NCBI RefSeq assembly: GCF_022605725.1
Contig: NC_065551.1
Span: 6,324,001 to 6,388,000, forward strand
From: Anthonomus grandis grandis
Taxonomy: Eukaryota > Arthropoda > Insecta > Coleoptera > Curculionidae
Direction: 5' to 3'
Length of the DNA stretch: 64,000 nt
The notes below the pieces were generated by a model. It worked only from the letters and a program-made list of their open reading frames with translations. It searched no databases and was not told the DNA's origin. The position numbers and the translations under genes are program-made. Of this stretch, positions 33,030 to 44,163 are shown piece by piece (within the stretch, counting starts at the first letter, position 1; each line of letters opens with the position of its first letter).

Positions 33030-34380
33030 TAGCCTATATTTACAATGTTCACGAAGTGAGCCGAATTTTTCTCGCATTATGGTGACACGCTTACTTGTTT
33101 TTGAGTGTATTTTAAAAGATTCTTGGTTTTTTTTAAGTAAAATTTTTGGTTAAATCTATACTTTTTGGATATTACATCAAAGTGGGATGTTCAGTGTTTT
33201 GATTTAAATTTGGTAGGAAAAATAATTGCCAGATGACATTTTTGCAGATTTGGTGGCAAGCAGCTCGTTTCAGGTGCATGATTACAGGTCCACTCATTTT
33301 CCTTGTCTACGAAAAATCCTTAGTTTTTGAAAAACAGGGTGTCAAAGTAAAAGTTTATTTTTAATTATTTTTGAATAGAATTTATAGGTTTAAAATATTT
33401 ACGTATATATAATGGGTAAGTTGTCTGACTGACCACGAACAAATCCCTGCTCCATTGTAATTAGTCAACAAGCAAAATACGTCAATAATAAAAGTTAAAA
33501 GTCAAAGTGTCAACAAACAAAACCACCCTGTCAAAATAACGCCTGGGCACTAGGCTGTGGCTGGCTGGCTAGCGGGCGCTCTATAATACACCATCGCGTC
33601 GCGTCGGCGTCTATGACGTAGCGCGTAATGGGCTTGGAAAATTAAAAAAAATATATATATATTTTCCCAAAAATAAATACAACAGAAGTTTACAAGAACA
33701 ATGACATTTATTTCAAGTTGTTAGAGTAAGTATTTGCAAAGTTATAAGGCTGCTAGTCTGGGTTTTTTTATACCTCCCGAGATTCCGTCCCAATTACGCG
33801 CTACGTCATAGACGCCGACGCGACGCGACGGTGTATTATAGAGCGCTCGCTAGCCAGCCAGCCACAGCCTAGTGCCCGGGCGTTATTTTGACAAAGTGGT
33901 TTTGTTTGTTGACATTTTGACTTTTAACTTTTATTATTGACGTATTTTGCTTGTACAATGGAGCAGGGATTTGTTCGTGGTCAGTCAGACAACTTACCCA
34001 TTATATAAACGTAAATATTTTAAAACTATAAATTCTATTCAAAAATAATTAAAAATAAACTTTTACTTTGACACCCTGTGTTTCAAAAACTAAGCATTTT
34101 TCTAAGACAAGGAAAATGAGTGGACCTGTAATCACGCACCTGAAACGAGCTGCTTGCCACCAAATCTGCAAAAATGTCATCTGGCAATTATTTTTCCTAC
34201 GAAATTTAAATCAAAACACTGAACATCCCACTTTGATGTAATATCCAAAAAGTATAGATTTAACCAAAAATTTTACTTAAAAAAAACCAAGAATCTCTTA
34301 AAATACACTCAAAAACAAGTAAGCGTGTCCCATAATGCGAGAAAAATTCGGCTCACTTCGTTAACATTGTAAATATAGGC
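33030..34380. repeat. Inner part of the large palindrome
   Basis: About 580 bp (33030-33612) repeated in inverse at 33800-34380 with few differences, around the 33629-33797 centre. Both arms contain a CpG-rich stretch (CGTCGCGTCGGCGTCTATGA on the left) and an inner ACACCCTG motif. The centre is flanked by TA and by an inverted GCGCG, consistent with insertion of the small piece at a TA in the middle of a perfect palindrome. Confidence 0.78.
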
Positions 34381-34382
34381 TA

Positions 34383-36365
34383 TACTCTATTTCAGAAGTG
34401 TATAGAGCAATAAACTGGGGAATTCCGTTCTGTTTGGCTACATTTCGTGGTAGTTCATAGGCGCAGGTACTTATAATATTTATGAATTTAATTTTCACGG
34501 ATTAAATGCCTTTATTTTGAAAGAGATTAAATACTAAATAAATACTTTTAATCCTTTTGTATAGGTACCTATCTTTTAACGCTTTGTAACATGCAAAAAT
34601 GGGGTCAGGTAATATATACAGACTATAAATACTTTTAAATCATATTTTAAACGTTAGTAGTCACTGCTACGCTGTAGTGTAATCACAATATTATTATCCC
34701 AATATTTAAAAAATGGAAGTATTCAGTCCAACGAAAAGATGTACTAAAAATTCTCCACTATCGCTGAGTGAAAAAGTTATTATTTTAAATGTACATGATT
34801 GCATAAAACACGATTACCCTAGTTTTACTGTGCAAGAAATTGTTGAAAAATATTCTCGAATGAGTGGAATTGGAAAGTCCACCATTTTCAATTTCAATTC
34901 AAAGAAAAGTTCACTCTTTTTATTTTAAAAAGGAAATACCCACCCTAGACAAAATTTTAATGGAGCTTGGCCGAGATGACAGTATTCCGTTGATAAGTAG
35001 AAAACTTTTATGGAAAACTTTAAAAAATATGGATTTTGCCTGGGAAAAGCATAACCGCAAAGCACTTTTACTGGAGAGCGACGAAATTGTTTGTTGGAGA
35101 TGACAATACTTGAGAAGTATCAAGCAGTACCGCAGGGAGCAAAAGAAAGTTTTTTATCTTGATGAGACGTGGATTAACGAAGGTTATATAGTCCAAAAAA
35201 TGTGGCAAGACAAAAATATAACCAGTGCTCGCCAAGCTTTCATAGAAGGCCTGTCTACGGGTATTAAAGTACCTTCGGGAAAAGGAAAAAGACTTATAAT
35301 CACACATATTGGAAGCGAAGAGGGATTTTTAAAAGAAGGTCTGCTAACCTTTGAGTCGACTCGCACAGGAGATTACCATGAAAACATGAACTCAGACGTT
35401 TTCGAGGACTATTTTGGTGAAATGATAAAATTTCTTCCGGCTAATTCGGTGGTGGTTATGGATAACGCAAGCTATCATTCACGGCGAATAGAGAAGACGC
35501 CAACTTCAAGTTGGAGAAAGCAAGAAATTATCGATTGGCTGACTGCAAAAGGTATAGCGTTTGAAGCAAATTTGATAAAAAAAGAACTGCTGGCAATAGC
35601 AAACTTACACAAAACTCGTTTCATGAAATACGCCGTGGAAGATATAGCCGAAAAATATAATATAACTGTACTGCGCTTACCGCCATATCATTGCGAACTA
35701 AATCCTATAGAACTGATATGGGCGCAGGTAAAAGGATTTGTAGCAAGACAAAACACGACTTTTAAAATGAAAGATGTTAAGCTACTGTTTGATCAAGCCA
35801 TTACGGAAGCGACACCAGAGAATTGGCGAAAAGCAGTCCAGCATGTAATTAAGCAAGAGGACAAAATGTGGGATCTTGACAACCTCATCGATCAGACAGT
35901 CGATCCGAAGTTCGTCAGATAACGAAGAAGACTACAATCTATTATAATTTAAAATTGTTATACACTGTTCAAAAAGTGCCAGATCCAAAAGTGACATTTT
36001 CAACTGTTTTACTCTACATATTATGTTCAATAAATTTGTGAAAAAAATATATTATTCCATTTAAACAAAAGTAACTTTCTAAAATAAAAGAGCATTTAAG
36101 TACATTAATTATAAGGTAAAAAACAAGTCCCAGTTGCACGCCTTTGGCGAACCGTTTTTAATGTTTATCAGTGGGTAACAATGGGCAAAACTCATAAATT
36201 GACCCAAAACCGGGTGGCACTACCTGCAATCAACGAAAAGAAAGAATTTTACATTGAAACTAATACCCAACTAAGGTAGTGGCATAAAATATTGGTGGAT
36301 CACCAGGTACCACTTTTGCATACCTAATGAGGTTTTATTGCTCTACACACTTCTGAAATAGAGTA
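34383..36365 (+). mobile_element. DD82E (Sailor-like) IS630-Tc1-mariner element
   Basis: Inverted ends TACTCTATTTCAGAAGTGTA at 34383 and the inverse to 36365, about 34 bp long, with TA on both sides (34381-34382, 36366-36367). The host palindrome sequence is restored when it is removed (AGGC-TA-ATACCGG, as in the other arm). The 1983-bp element has one gene. In it, 82 residues separate the second catalytic Asp and the Glu, the spacing reported for the Sailor group of the Tc1/mariner assemblage. The assignment is from spacing and motif wording. Confidence 0.82.
34713..35922 (+). pseudogene. DD82E transposase, one frameshift and one stop
   Basis: Starts MEVFSPTKRCTKNSPLSLSE; the helix-turn-helix covers FTVQEIVEKYSRMSGIGKST. 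A frameshift near 34890 leads to YFKKEIPTLDKILMELGRDD and LISRKLLWKTLKNMDFAWEK. A TGA at 35101-35103 (likely from CGA) interrupts before QYLRSIKQYRREQKKV. From 35110 the frame is open for 270 codons: FYLDETWINEG (first Asp), VVVMDNASYHSRR (second Asp), LRLPPYHCELNPIELIWAQV (Glu), ending VDPKFVR. The long insertion between second Asp and Glu contains WLTAKGIAFEANLIKKELLA. All three catalytic residues are kept, so the copy is fairly young. Confidence 0.85.
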
Positions 36366-36936
36366 TAATACCGGTCCAACCATTTTCCTTGTCTAAGGCG
36401 TTTTTCGAAATGGAACATATGTATGTACATATGAACTTATTAAAATACAATACAATATTTATAGCAGGTATGTGGAGCAGACATTTTGAAAAATACAAAC
36501 AACAGCAAAAACATGCATAATAATATTAACAAAGCAGCGTGCGCGGTCGACATGCTAGCGTCGGTCGTCGCGTCCACTTGGGCGCCTGTGACGTATCATC
36601 CCGGCCGCGCTGGTAAGGAAAAAATTAAACATGGCGTATTTATTCGAACTTTGAAAATTAATTGTGAAGTAACTATAAATGCTAGAGAACTGAAATAAAT
36701 TGCTAAATTTAAGTTGGAGCCTGCTCTTTTTTACTAAAAAATAATCGAATTGTCGTTTCCAAGCTCATTGGGACGGAATCTCAGGAGGTATAAAAAACCC
36801 CAGACTAGCAGCCTTATAAAAATGCAAAAACTTACCCTAACAACTTGAAATAAACGTCATTGTTCTTATAAATTTATGTTGTATTTATTTTTGGGAAAAT
36901 ATATATATATTTTTTTTTAATTTTCCAAGCCCATTC

Positions 36937-37370
36937 TGCGAAGAAGCACGTAATTTAGGGGTAGTAATAGATACTGAATAAGTTTTGAAAGCCATATTAA
37001 AAACCTTATTCAAAAAGCATATATTTCATTAAAACAATTATATAATAGTCGTCAAATGTTAAGCGTCGAATTAAAAAAAAAGCTATGTGAAACCCTTGTT
37101 TTGTCTCACTTTAATTATGCAGACATAGTTTATGGCCCGTGCCTCAGACAGTGGGACAAGCTTCGAATATAACAAATCCAAAATATGTGTTGCCGTTTAA
37201 TATTTAATATTGGAAAATATGATAGCATATCTTATAAAATTAATTAAACTAAATGGTTAAATATGACAAATCGAAGGCTATTACACCTTGGAATTTTTTT
37301 CATAAACTTATAAATAAACGCAAATATATTTCAACGTGCTTCATAGAAAAAATCAAGACCAATGACAGTG
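36937..37370 (+). pseudogene. LINE ORF2 continuation after the reverse transcriptase
   Basis: Resumes the element interrupted at 32630: EEARNLGVVIDTE, HIKNLIQKAYISLKQLYNSR, ELKKKLCETLVLSHFNYADI, VYGPCLRQWDKLRIQQIQNM-like sequence with shifts, then KWLNMTNRRLLHLGIFF. These are the conserved C-terminal blocks that follow the RT thumb in this group (LVLSHFNYAD is a typical string). It is broken again at 37371 by the next mariner. Confidence 0.78.
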
Positions 37371-37372
37371 TA

Positions 37373-39132
37373 CACTGTGTCCCATTTTGGATGAGACTGC
37401 AGGGTATCTCTGTCATTTTTTAAGATAGAGCTTTGCGGTTTTCGCGACCCTGTATCACTTTTTTGTAAAACTTTTAAAGCCACAAACAGAAATATTCTAA
37501 CTACTTTTGTTCCTGAAATACAGGGCGAAAACGAAAATGTTCACTTTTGGAGATGTTATTATTTCTCAGGCCCTGTATAAGATAGAATAAAAATGAAAAC
37601 TGCTTATAATAGATATTTTTACATAAAAGTCAGTGGCGTATTTAATTTTTTTTCCCAATGCACTGTTTTTAAGATTGGGCGCAAACTTGGTATTTTTTAA
37701 ATGGAACACCCTGTATATTTTAACGTCAAATTTTTGCATTTTTTTTTCTGAATACATTGATGTATCACAACCTAATCTTTGATAAATTTTAGCTCAAAGA
37801 ATTAGAAAAATCCATATTTATGTTAATTTTTTTAATAGTAGGCCATGAATTCTTTGACACATGCATAAAAAAATGTTTTGTTTATTGCATTCATGGAAAC
37901 TAAGTCACAAACAGACTCAATACATATCAATAATGATGGCTGACGGTGAAAATATGGAATTCCAAAATTTTGAAAAGTATGATATTATAAAATGTTTAAA
38001 CCTTTCTAACGAAAATGTCGAAGCGGCGCAGCAATTATATTTAAATAGGTAAAGCTCTAGCTTATTTTATTTTGTTACAAAATTCAAAAAATAAAAAAGA
38101 TCTTATTAGGTTTCCAGAAAGACGTCAGCCATCTCGGGCTACGGTATTCCGGTTAAAATCTAATCTTTTAAATTATGGCTGCTATTCAAAACCTAGGCAA
38201 CCCCATGTTGATAGAAATGAAGCTGGCGAAATTAATGTTTTAGCGTATGTAGAAGCAAGACCCCAAATTTCCTGTAGAAAGATAGAGGAAGAGATAGGAG
38301 TTTCCAAAACAAAAGTGGCAAAACAAAAAAGGCAACCCTTTATAATTTTAAATGCCTTAAGACGAATACAGACTGTATGTGGTTTTTGTATAAGACAAAA
38401 TGGACAGCAGTTTGAACAGTTTTATTAAATTTATATTTGTTGTTTTTTTTTTGGTTTTTGTAATTAATTTTCTAATTTGATTCTTGTAATTACTAATTAG
38501 TTTTTAATGTTAAACCTGGTCCGATATATTTTTTTTGTTTTTTACATTTTTATGTTTATATTAATATTTTAAGTTAATGTTTAAAATATAGTTAAATAAA
38601 CAGGTTTAAATCACATGGCGTTTTAAAAAAGTAATAATTAAATGCATGTGTGTAAGAATTCATGGCCTACTATTAAAAACAAAAATAAATATGGATTTTT
38701 CTGATATTGAAGCTAAAATTTACTAAAGAATAGGTTGTGATACATAAATGTATTCAGAAAAAAAAATGCAAAAATTTGACGTTAAAATATACAGGGTGTT
38801 CCATTTAAAAAATACCAAGTTTGTGCCCAATCTTAAAAACAGTGCATTAGAAAAGAAAATTAAATACGCCACTGACTTTTATGTAAAAATATCTATTATA
38901 AGCAGTTTTCATTTTTATTCTATCTTATACAGGGCCTGAGAAATAATAACATCTCCAAAAATGAACATTTTCGTTTTCACCCTGTATTTCAGGAACAAAA
39001 GTAGTTAGAATATTTCTGTTTGTGGCTTTAAAAGTTTTACAAAAAAGTGATACAGGGTCGCGAAAACCGCAAACCTCTATCTTAAAAAATGACAGAGATA
39101 CCCTGCAGTCTCATCCAAAATGGGACACAGTG
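37373..39132 (+). mobile_element. Internally deleted DD41D mariner nested in the LINE
   Basis: Starts CACTGTGTCCCATTTTGGAT at 37373, ends with the inverse at 39132, flanked by TA (37371-37372, 39133-39134). The arms are nearly 500 bp each (about 37373-37868 and 38641-39132), leaving under 800 bp in the middle. The arms include inner ACAGGGC and ACACCCTGTATA motifs. Removing it joins the LINE reading frame NDSVH to SKNTRNK. Confidence 0.9.
37936..38428 (+). pseudogene. DD41D transposase reduced to its two ends
   Basis: N-terminal part: MMADGENMEFQNFEKYDIIK, NVEAAQQLYLNR, then after a frameshift and an A-rich run FPERRQPSRATVFRLKSNLL and EARPQISCRKIEEEIGVSKT. At about 38320 the sequence jumps straight to the C-terminal string RRIQTVCGFCIRQNGQQFEQ and a stop. 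All three catalytic Asp blocks are gone (a deletion of roughly 650-700 bp). It could only have moved with help from another copy. Confidence 0.82.
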
Positions 39133-39134
39133 TA

Positions 39135-39344
39135 CACTCTAAAAATACTAGAAATAAAGCAAAGTTCGTGATTCCTAAATATAAAACAGCATTTTTTCAA
39201 AAAAGTTCTTTGTATACCTCTGTTCATCTTTATAATTCTTTGCCCGATTATATGAAAGTATTTACAACAAAAAAATTTAAATCTGTGTTAAAGTCTATAA
39301 TAATGAATAAGCAAGTACAGGACTATAATTTGACCCACCGCTAG
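39135..39344 (+). pseudogene. C-terminus of the LINE ORF2
   Basis: Reads SKNTRNKAKFVIPKYKTAFF, QKSSLYTSVHLYNSLPDYMK and FKSVLKSIIMNKQVQDYNLT, then TAG. Ending blocks of the form (I/L)P-x-x-K-T-x-x-x-x-x-S-x-x-Y and LYNSLP are standard for the C-termini of these non-LTR elements. It is followed by about 365 bp of 3' untranslated sequence. Confidence 0.82.
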
Positions 39345-39728
39345 TCTGTCGCCTGCTGCCCGGAGCGTGAAATTTTCTCAGTAAAGTGACTATTTATTTT
39401 TGATGTTATTGTTTATTTATTTATTTTTTGTTGGGTATTTTACGGAAAAATTTTCAGGTTCCTTTATATTTCCTTTTTTTGTACATTTTTTTTTCTTTAA
39501 TTACTGTTAACTATAAATTAAGACTACATTATTTAAAGTGCGTTTCAAATGCATAATTTTTTGGCACATGTGTGTTATTTAGCATTTAATGAAATCTGTT
39601 AGAGGGTTGAGTTTGAATAGCCCTAGGCTAGAGTTCGCCAACTGAAGGTTAAGAAACATATTATAATACAAATATTATGTAATGAATTTTTGCAAATAAA
39701 AGTCGTTTATTATTATTATTATTATTTA
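39345..39728 (+). repeat. LINE 3' untranslated region with (TTA)n tail
   Basis: AT-rich trailer with AATAAAAGTCG close to the end, then six or more TTA units at about 39708-39728, the short tandem tail expected at the 3' end of a non-LTR element. Confidence 0.75.
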
Positions 39729-40997
39729 CTATAATGCCCTCGAATCATAGATACTACTTTATAGGTGTACAATAAATTGTTCTGTTAAAATTGGTTGTAT
39801 ATTATTTTTTTCTTTTTTAATCTTAAGTGTTTTTTATGTACAGACAGTGTTAATTTTTAGTCCAACTTATTATAGTAGTATTTTATATTTGCAAAATGGC
39901 TTGCGCGTTTATAATAATAAATAAAAATTTAAAATAAAATATGTTTCGCTTTGGCTTGTAATAACAAAATGTCGGAAATAACAGAAAAACTAAGATAATT
40001 CTTCGTATTTTAAATATCACATAAATGAATATTGTTTTTGTAATATTCTTATATATCTTTATTATTTGATTACCACACTTTATTTTTGATTAACCTTTCG
40101 GAAAGCCATTATTTGTCTTTGTGATATGCCTCATAATTTTAAATGTAATACGTGTTATTTACCATGTAAAATTAAACCTAACTTATCATTAAAATTTAAT
40201 ATTTTCAATTTATTTCAAAATAAAACAAAATTTAAAGTATTTATAGACTAATTAAATAATAATTAATTACCTTATTAATAATTTAATTAAATCAAAACCT
40301 CTTAACGACACAACTGCTTATAAAAATTCACCAGACGACTACAGATATGAATAAACAGGTCAGCTTGCATCTTTAAAAACAAGTTTTGATAAAAAAATGT
40401 TATTGTTAAGAAGAATGCAAGAATAAATAATGTGTGCGATACATATTCCACGAGTAGGAATTTCGTTAGTATAGAATAATGAAGTGGATTTAATGTTTTT
40501 GTATAGAGCCTTACTTTATTTTTCGTACTCAGAATTCATGTTATTTAACAGATTTGAAATTTTCTCGTTTAAAAAAAACTCTACTACTACATCAACGTGT
40601 AAAGAACTTTAATGAAATATTCTAAAATATAAATAAATAAATCTTTATTAAGTAACACTAAACATAATATTAAAAAACAAGGCTACTTTCTATATTACAA
40701 CTTAGCCTTCAGGTTAACAAAGATGATCATATTAAGATTTATAGGGTGGCAACAAAAAGATGGCACATATTAAATTGCAAATAATTAATAATTTAAAAGA
40801 CATAAATTGTAGTTTAAACTGCAGTAGACATAAACACACGTAATAGATAAAAGATAGTAGGCGATATTCATTACTTTTGCGATATGAATTAGTTAAATAA
40901 GACAAAATAAGACAACGTTTTGTATGTCAGTGGAATTTTTAATTATTATAATCCGCTAAGCGCTTTCGGTAGTGTCTTATTTCGTCTCTATGGTGTA
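39729..40997. other. Intron 2 sequence, no gene seen
   Basis: Very AT-rich with no recognisable coding or paired terminal motif. AAATAAATAAATC at 40630 may be an old retroelement tail. Confidence 0.45.
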
Positions 40998-41479
40998 CAG
41001 GGTGGCCCAAATGCGACCCTCATCATTGGGATCTCGAAAACCGTAAAAAATACAAGGTCAGTTAAATTATGGCAAAGTTCCTTAATTTGATACTTAACAA
41101 AATGCCGTTTTAAAATTTAAAAAATTTCGAATGGTTCCGAAGGTATCCGGAAAAAATCGAAATCTGGAAACATCTTTTTTATTTTTTTATATATAATAAA
41201 ATAAGTACCACTTTGTTAAGTCTCCTCTACTAGATGGCGTTTTCAGAATTAAAATGCAACGTTTCGTTTTTGAGATATCATCATCAACTTTTTTTTTTCA
41301 AATACGACCCTGGATTTATATTACCTTATTTTGTTGGCCTACATTTTTATAAAACCTATGACGAATCAAACTTTTTTATATTTTCAACCGATTTAATAGC
41401 AAAAACAGAGATTTTCCATAATTAAAAAAAAATTCTTAATACGGGCCTGCTTTTTCTTTTATAAATAATATAAAAAGAC

Positions 41480-42024
41480 TTGTCCTGACTGATAATCAAC
41501 GTACAGCCCAAACGGTAAAACCTAGAAATATGAAATTTGGTGAAAACATTCCTATGGTTATGTAGGCGTCCACTAAGAAGGGATTTTTTGATATTTCATT
41601 GGAAAGGGGTTGAAACCACCCCTTATGTATTATAGCTTCAAAACTATGTCCTTTTTTAAAAAACGGTGAAACACGTAATTTTTATTTTATTTTTTTACCT
41701 AATTTTCGGTGTTTTGTTTAAAGGGGTTAAAACAACCCTTTAAGATTTTAACATCTTTTTTTATTCTTAAATTCATTACTTTTCGGACAAAAACTGCAAA
41801 ACACTTCAATTTAAATTCATTTTAGTGAAAACAACAGATTCTTGAAAATTTCGCCACCCTCAACGGGTGGAAACTTCAACGAAAATTCTTTCATTTTTAA
41901 CTTAGAGCGTTGAAAATTGATATTTTTACATATTACAAGGCAAAACACAAAAATGTTGTTTACAAAGAAATCCTTTAGTAGAACTTTTCCTTTTTTTCAA
42001 ATTCCACGCAGGCATTCAGCTAGT
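41480..42024 (+). repeat. Possible non-autonomous Helitron relic
   Basis: The opening phrase GTACAGCCCAAACGGTAAAA with CCTAGAAATATGAAATTTGG and the end ATTCCACGCAGGCATTCAGC followed by TAGT resemble a repeat often seen in insect genomes that ends in CTAG before T. There is no coding capacity and no inverted ends. I recognise the wording only; the class is not proven. Confidence 0.35.
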
Positions 42025-42280
42025 TATTAATAAAAACTAATGCAGCCCATATATTTTTGCAATTGGCAATTTCACCAAGAACTATCGATGAGCTGGCGAA
42101 TGTAAGCAAATGTGGAGGAAATTCACCGCCGTTGATATTTTCTGATCGCCAATATTAAAACAGAATTAAAAAGGCGGCGTTGAAATAAACAAAAGATAGG
42201 CTTCGCTTGTCGTCAAAATATGACATTAGAGTTCAACGTTACGATTATTTGGTTTTGTTTTTTTAATTACCCTTAGCAAA

Positions 42281-44163
42281 AATGGTATTATTTTCAGATG
42301 CAGAAAAACGCGATATGATTTGTATCTATTATATTGCTAATTGAAACTCACAAATTTCATGTGAACGATATTTACAAGATAACCGCAGTATTCATTATTT
42401 AGCACGTTAGATAGAAATTTAAGTCTTTTTGGCAGTTTTAATAAACCCCGAAATGCATATGGCGGACGAGTAGATGCTCAAAATGATGAAGCTATTTTAA
42501 ATGCCGTAAGTTTTTTGAAATAATAATATACCAAATTTTTTCATAAAAAAAAGCAATTAAGTTAAGAGCGCTCTCCACCTCGCGACTTTTCAACACAAAA
42601 TACAATCCTAAAATTTTACCAAAATCGTTCGGACCGCCTAAAGGTCATAAATAGCTATTACGACTGCCTAATTCATATTAGACAATAGTAATGATACCAA
42701 ACTTTTGCGGTCTTAGGGCCTGAAATAAATTTATAAACGGCATAACATCGCGTTTTTTTTAAATTTTAGCCTTGGTTTCGCAAAAAAAATGCGATGTTAG
42801 AAACAAGATGAAGACGAAATCGAAAATATAATATTTGTAAATATTATATTTTCGAATTTTGAACTCGCAACGAGTAATTTGGACTGAAAGTAGAGAGCAG
42901 CCTTCATATTTTAAAGCCACGTTTTGCAATAATATAATAAGTAAGACATTTCGTTAAAGGATTCTATATGGTCATAGAATGACCATGGAGCCAGCGCAAG
43001 ACGGCTTGAGTTTTGCAACTGGCTTAATGCAAAGTTACATGAAGATCAGAATTTTTTGAATAAAATAATATGGAGGGATGAATGCAATTTCTTCACGATT
43101 GGTTTTTTTTAACAGAAATAATGAGCATTATTGCGCAATCGAAAATACGTATCAAAATCAACAAATTGGAAGACAGGGACAAGAATCGTTTAATGTTTGG
43201 ATTGGGCTATATGGAAACAAAATTTTAGAGCCAGTTTTCTATAATGGAAATTTGAATTCCGAACGATACCTAAATTTGCTACAAAACGATATATTTGATG
43301 GATGGGGCACCACCACATAATGGTATTGCTGTGTCTCAGTTTCTTTCTCTTATTCACAAAATTCCCAAACTACCCTCTGACACTGGCCATTTGACTCGTC
43401 GTGTAAATGATGTTCCCCTACCTATTCCTACGTCTTCCCTTACCAAAAACTCATTAATTTACATAAGTAAAAAAATTTACAATCATGTTCCTCTGTGTGT
43501 TAGACATATATCGGATGTTAAGAAATTTAAAAGAGAATTAAAGTCGCTTTTATTGGCTAAGGCATATTATAACCTGGATGACTTTTTTAATGATAGGTTT
43601 TAACCTTGGACATGTTGGAAAGTTTTCTTTTTTTCCTTTTTTCTTCTCTAGTTTTGTCAACAAGTTTACCTTTATTTAGTAATTGATTGTTTTATTTAGT
43701 TATCTTTAATTTAAGTATGTTCAAAAAGTTTTGTCTTCTTGTGTTTAATTTTGTTCATTGTTTTGTCAATTTTTGAAATTGTATTTGTGTTTTGTTTTTT
43801 TTAGCTTGTAGGATGCTTGTACACAAGATTATTCTTACGTAATATAGCACATTTTCTTTCTTTCTTTCTTTCTTTCTAATCAAACTTTTCCCAATAAGTG
43901 GATTGGAAACCAAGGAGCAGTTCGCTGGCCTGCCAGAAGCCCCGATTGTCACCTGTTGATTATTTTTTACGGGGATATTTAAAATACCGTATATTTAAAG
44001 AAAGTCCTCAAACTATAAATGTTTTACGCCACAATTTTACTTTGGAAATCACCAATTTACGGACAAGAGGAAGAATGATCCAACGGGCAGTCACGAGTAA
44101 TCTGCGCCGGCGGATTTAGAAATGCATCGAAGTTGAAGGAGGATTATTTGAGCATTTGATGTA
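42281..44163 (+). pseudogene. DD41D transposase split by a LINE insertion
   Basis: N-terminus MVLFSDAEKRDMICIYYIAN at 42281, then stops. After a non-coding gap at 42510-42950 the catalytic half resumes: NKIIWRDECNFFTIGF (first Asp), RNNEHYCAIENTYQNQ, SFNVWIGLYGNKILEPVFYN, then DGAPPHNGIAVSQF (second Asp, about 43298-43340). The LINE piece (43343-43879) follows. The frame returns with NQTFPNKWIGNQGAVRWPAR at 43881 and SPDCHL, where the third Asp region reads PVDYFLRGYLKYRI in a shifted frame. It ends near 44163 in EGGLFEHLM. GTAAGT at 42506 could be an old intron donor. Non-functional. Confidence 0.78.
43343..43879 (+). mobile_element. 5'-truncated LINE with (TTTC)n tail inside a mariner transposase
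   Basis: Encodes a LINE ORF2 C-terminus: LPSDTGHLTRRVNDVPLPIP, SLTKNSLIYISKKIYNHVPL, FKRELKSLLLAKAYYNLDDF, ending FNDRF at 43603. A 3' untranslated region follows and ends in six TTTC-like units (43853-43879). It splits the transposase exactly between VSQF(L) and NQTF. The fragment at 61780-62480 is a second member of the same family (shared RQVNDFPLPIPTSS-type and YNHVPLC strings). Confidence 0.85.

Larger units (their letters stand above)
32631..36936. mobile_element. Palindromic composite insertion with a DD82E element inside
   Basis: Without the DD82E element (34383-36365) the sequence folds on itself: 32631-33612 is inverted at 33800-34380 plus 36366-36762. At the fold centre sits a 170-bp piece (33629-33797) whose inverse also forms the right edge (36763-36936, ending TCCAAGCCCAT). 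The outer arm includes a block rich in CpG (around 32795-32865, CGCGGCCGGGATGATACGTC). LINE sequence continues on both sides. There is no coding capacity outside the DD82E gene, so this is a large foldback-type non-autonomous element plus two copies of a small one. Confidence 0.7.
27960..39728 (+). mobile_element. Non-LTR retrotransposon (CR1/jockey-type) split by three insertions
   Basis: Endonuclease and reverse transcriptase remnants run from 27990 to 30128, then resume in order at 32604-32630 (IKINGEKLE), 36937-37370 (EEARNLGVVID onward) and 39135-39344 (SKNTRNKAKFVIPKYKTAFF). The 3' untranslated region ends in a (TTA)n tail at about 39708-39728. The three gaps are a DD41D element (30131-32601), a palindromic composite (32631-36936) and another DD41D derivative (37373-39132). 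Removing them restores reading order at each join, with TA duplicated at the mariner sites. The original element would be about 3.3 kb, so its 5' part (first ORF) is missing. Confidence 0.85.
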
